From Streptomyces sp. CA-278952 (lineage in GTDB: Bacteria; Actinomycetota; Actinomycetes; Streptomycetales; Streptomycetaceae), in assembly GCF_028747205.1 (NCBI RefSeq), contig NZ_CP112880.1, forward strand, positions 6,855,501 to 6,919,500: 64,000 nt of DNA. The letters run 5' to 3'. Positions within the stretch are counted from its first letter, which is position 1; every line of letters starts with the position of its first letter. Shown piece after piece: positions 63,349 through 64,000 of the stretch. The notes below the pieces were generated by a model. That model did no database searches. It had not been told where the DNA came from and saw nothing but the letters and a program-made list of their open reading frames with translations. A program made the translations under genes and the position numbers.

Positions 63349-63900
63349 ATGACGAGCACCACCGAATCCACCAGGGAGCTGCTGCTCAGCCGGATCCGCG
63401 ATGTCGCGGACTACCCGAAGCCGGGCGTGATGTTCAAGGACATCACCCCGCTGCTCGCGGACCCGGTGGCCTTCACGGCGCTCACCGACGCCCTCGCGGA
63501 GCTGTGCGTACGGCACGGCGCCACGAAGATCGTCGGCCTGGAGGCGCGCGGCTTCATCCTGGCCGCGCCCGTCGCGGTCCGGGCCGGCATGGGGTTCATC
63601 CCGGTCCGCAAGGCCGGGAAGCTCCCCGGCGCCACGCTGAGCCAGTCCTACGAGCTGGAGTACGGCAGCGCGGAGATCGAGATCCACGCCGAGGACCTCG
63701 ACGCGGAGGACCGGGTCATGATCATCGACGACGTCCTCGCCACCGGCGGCACCGCCGAGGCCTCCCTGGAGCTCATCCGGCGGGCCGGCGCCCAGGTCGC
63801 GGGCGTCGCGGTGCTCATGGAGCTCGGCTTCCTCGCGGGCCGGGCCCGCCTGGAGCCGGGCCTCGCAGGCGCACCGCTGGAGGCTCTGATCACGGTCTGA
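63349..63900 (+). CDS. apt: Adenine phosphoribosyltransferase
   Basis: 183 aa, ATG 3 bp after secF. It salvages adenine to AMP with PRPP. The PRPP motif VMIIDDVLATGGTAEAS is at about 124-140; FKDITPLLADP near 26-36 and GLEARGFILAAPVA near 64-77 are family-typical. relA often follows in actinobacteria, and would lie just past the window. Confidence 0.96.
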   Translation: MTSTTESTRELLLSRIRDVADYPKPGVMFKDITPLLADPVAFTALTDALAELCVRHGATKIVGLEARGFILAAPVAVRAGMGFIPVRKAGKLPGATLSQSYELEYGSAEIEIHAEDLDAEDRVMIIDDVLATGGTAEASLELIRRAGAQVAGVAVLMELGFLAGRARLEPGLAGAPLEALITV

Positions 63901-63937
63901 TCCGCTCGGTCACCGTCTCGCGACGGGCACCGAGCAC

Positions 63938-63976
63938 GAGGGAGGGGCACCCGGGAACACCGGGTGCCCCTCCCTC
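63938..63976 (+). terminator. Terminator after apt
   Basis: Perfect 17-bp stem GAGGGAGGGGCACCCGG (63938-63954) with 63960-63976, loop of 5, then GTTGTGC. It closes the long yajC-apt run. Confidence 0.85.
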
Positions 63977-64000
63977 GTTGTGCAGGCTCCCACCGTCCCC

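Overview
The window is a stretch of high-GC actinobacterial chromosome, almost certainly Streptomyces. The signs are roughly 70% or higher GC, many GTG and a few TTG starts, 4-base ATGA/GTGA overlaps between coupled genes, the developmental gene ssgB, a BluB-CobT fusion, a phosphatidylinositol mannoside cluster, and many GC-rich hairpins in place of U-tract terminators. From memory, the order argH - glpQ - metNIQ - cob genes - ssgB - thrS - pgsA/pimA - pdxST - ruvCAB - secDF - apt matches the S. coelicolor chromosome core (about SCO1570 down to SCO1514, in reverse). Most of the window is therefore conserved core rather than a genomic island. I see no prophage, CRISPR array or secondary-metabolite cluster.

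Layout. 1-5.4 kb: a cut-off L,D-transpeptidase-like gene, an FMN-binding oxidase-like protein, argG and argH (each with its own signals) and an aldo/keto reductase. 5.4-10 kb: a HelD/HelR-type RNA polymerase ATPase on the minus strand, divergent from a TetR repressor and a 14-TM efflux pump. Between them lies a near-perfect 29-bp palindrome that looks like the rifamycin-associated element (RAE). 10-14.2 kb: plsC-like acyltransferase, glpQ with a possible PHO box, a small sigma factor, an acetyltransferase and two small membrane proteins. 14.2-17.6 kb: the metNIQ methionine importer behind a short Cys/Met-rich leader peptide. 17.7-26.2 kb: corrinoid and siroheme genes (cobL, a three-part bluB-cobT, a cysG-like fusion), then an rRNA/tRNA methyltransferase. 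26.2-30.2 kb: a Ser/Thr kinase, a 68-aa membrane protein, a phosphotransferase and a zinc-ribbon protein.

30.2-37.5 kb: a five-tRNA cluster on the minus strand (Gly, Cys, 3 x Val-GAC), pabB-like and pabC-like genes, a double-GNAT protein, a DsbA-like protein, a 163-bp MITE-like element, small membrane proteins, a CGNR regulator, ssgB and a TIGR02611-type membrane protein. 37.4-46.7 kb: two identical tRNA-Val(CAC) genes flank a huge membrane protein. They are followed by a DEDDh exonuclease, a DUF4365/PD-(D/E)XK-like protein with a coupled partner, thrS, a K+ channel and a HIT protein. 46.7-50.8 kb: a 556-aa unknown membrane protein and an EF-G2-like GTPase on the minus strand. 51.2-63.9 kb: a long plus-strand run: pgsA-acyltransferase-pimA (overlapping starts and stops), LemA-like, pdxS, pdxT, yebC, ruvC-ruvA-ruvB, yajC, secD, secF, apt.

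Most interesting part: the 7632-7908 intergenic region. It combines the RAE-like palindrome, an outward sigma-70-like promoter whose -35 lies inside the palindrome, an intrinsic-terminator-like hairpin with a T6 tract at the predicted start point, a C/T-rich rut-like tract, and a separate TetR operator over an apparently leaderless promoter. Next are the metN leader peptide, the BluB-CobT fusion with a ~670-residue disordered head, and the MITE-like repeat.
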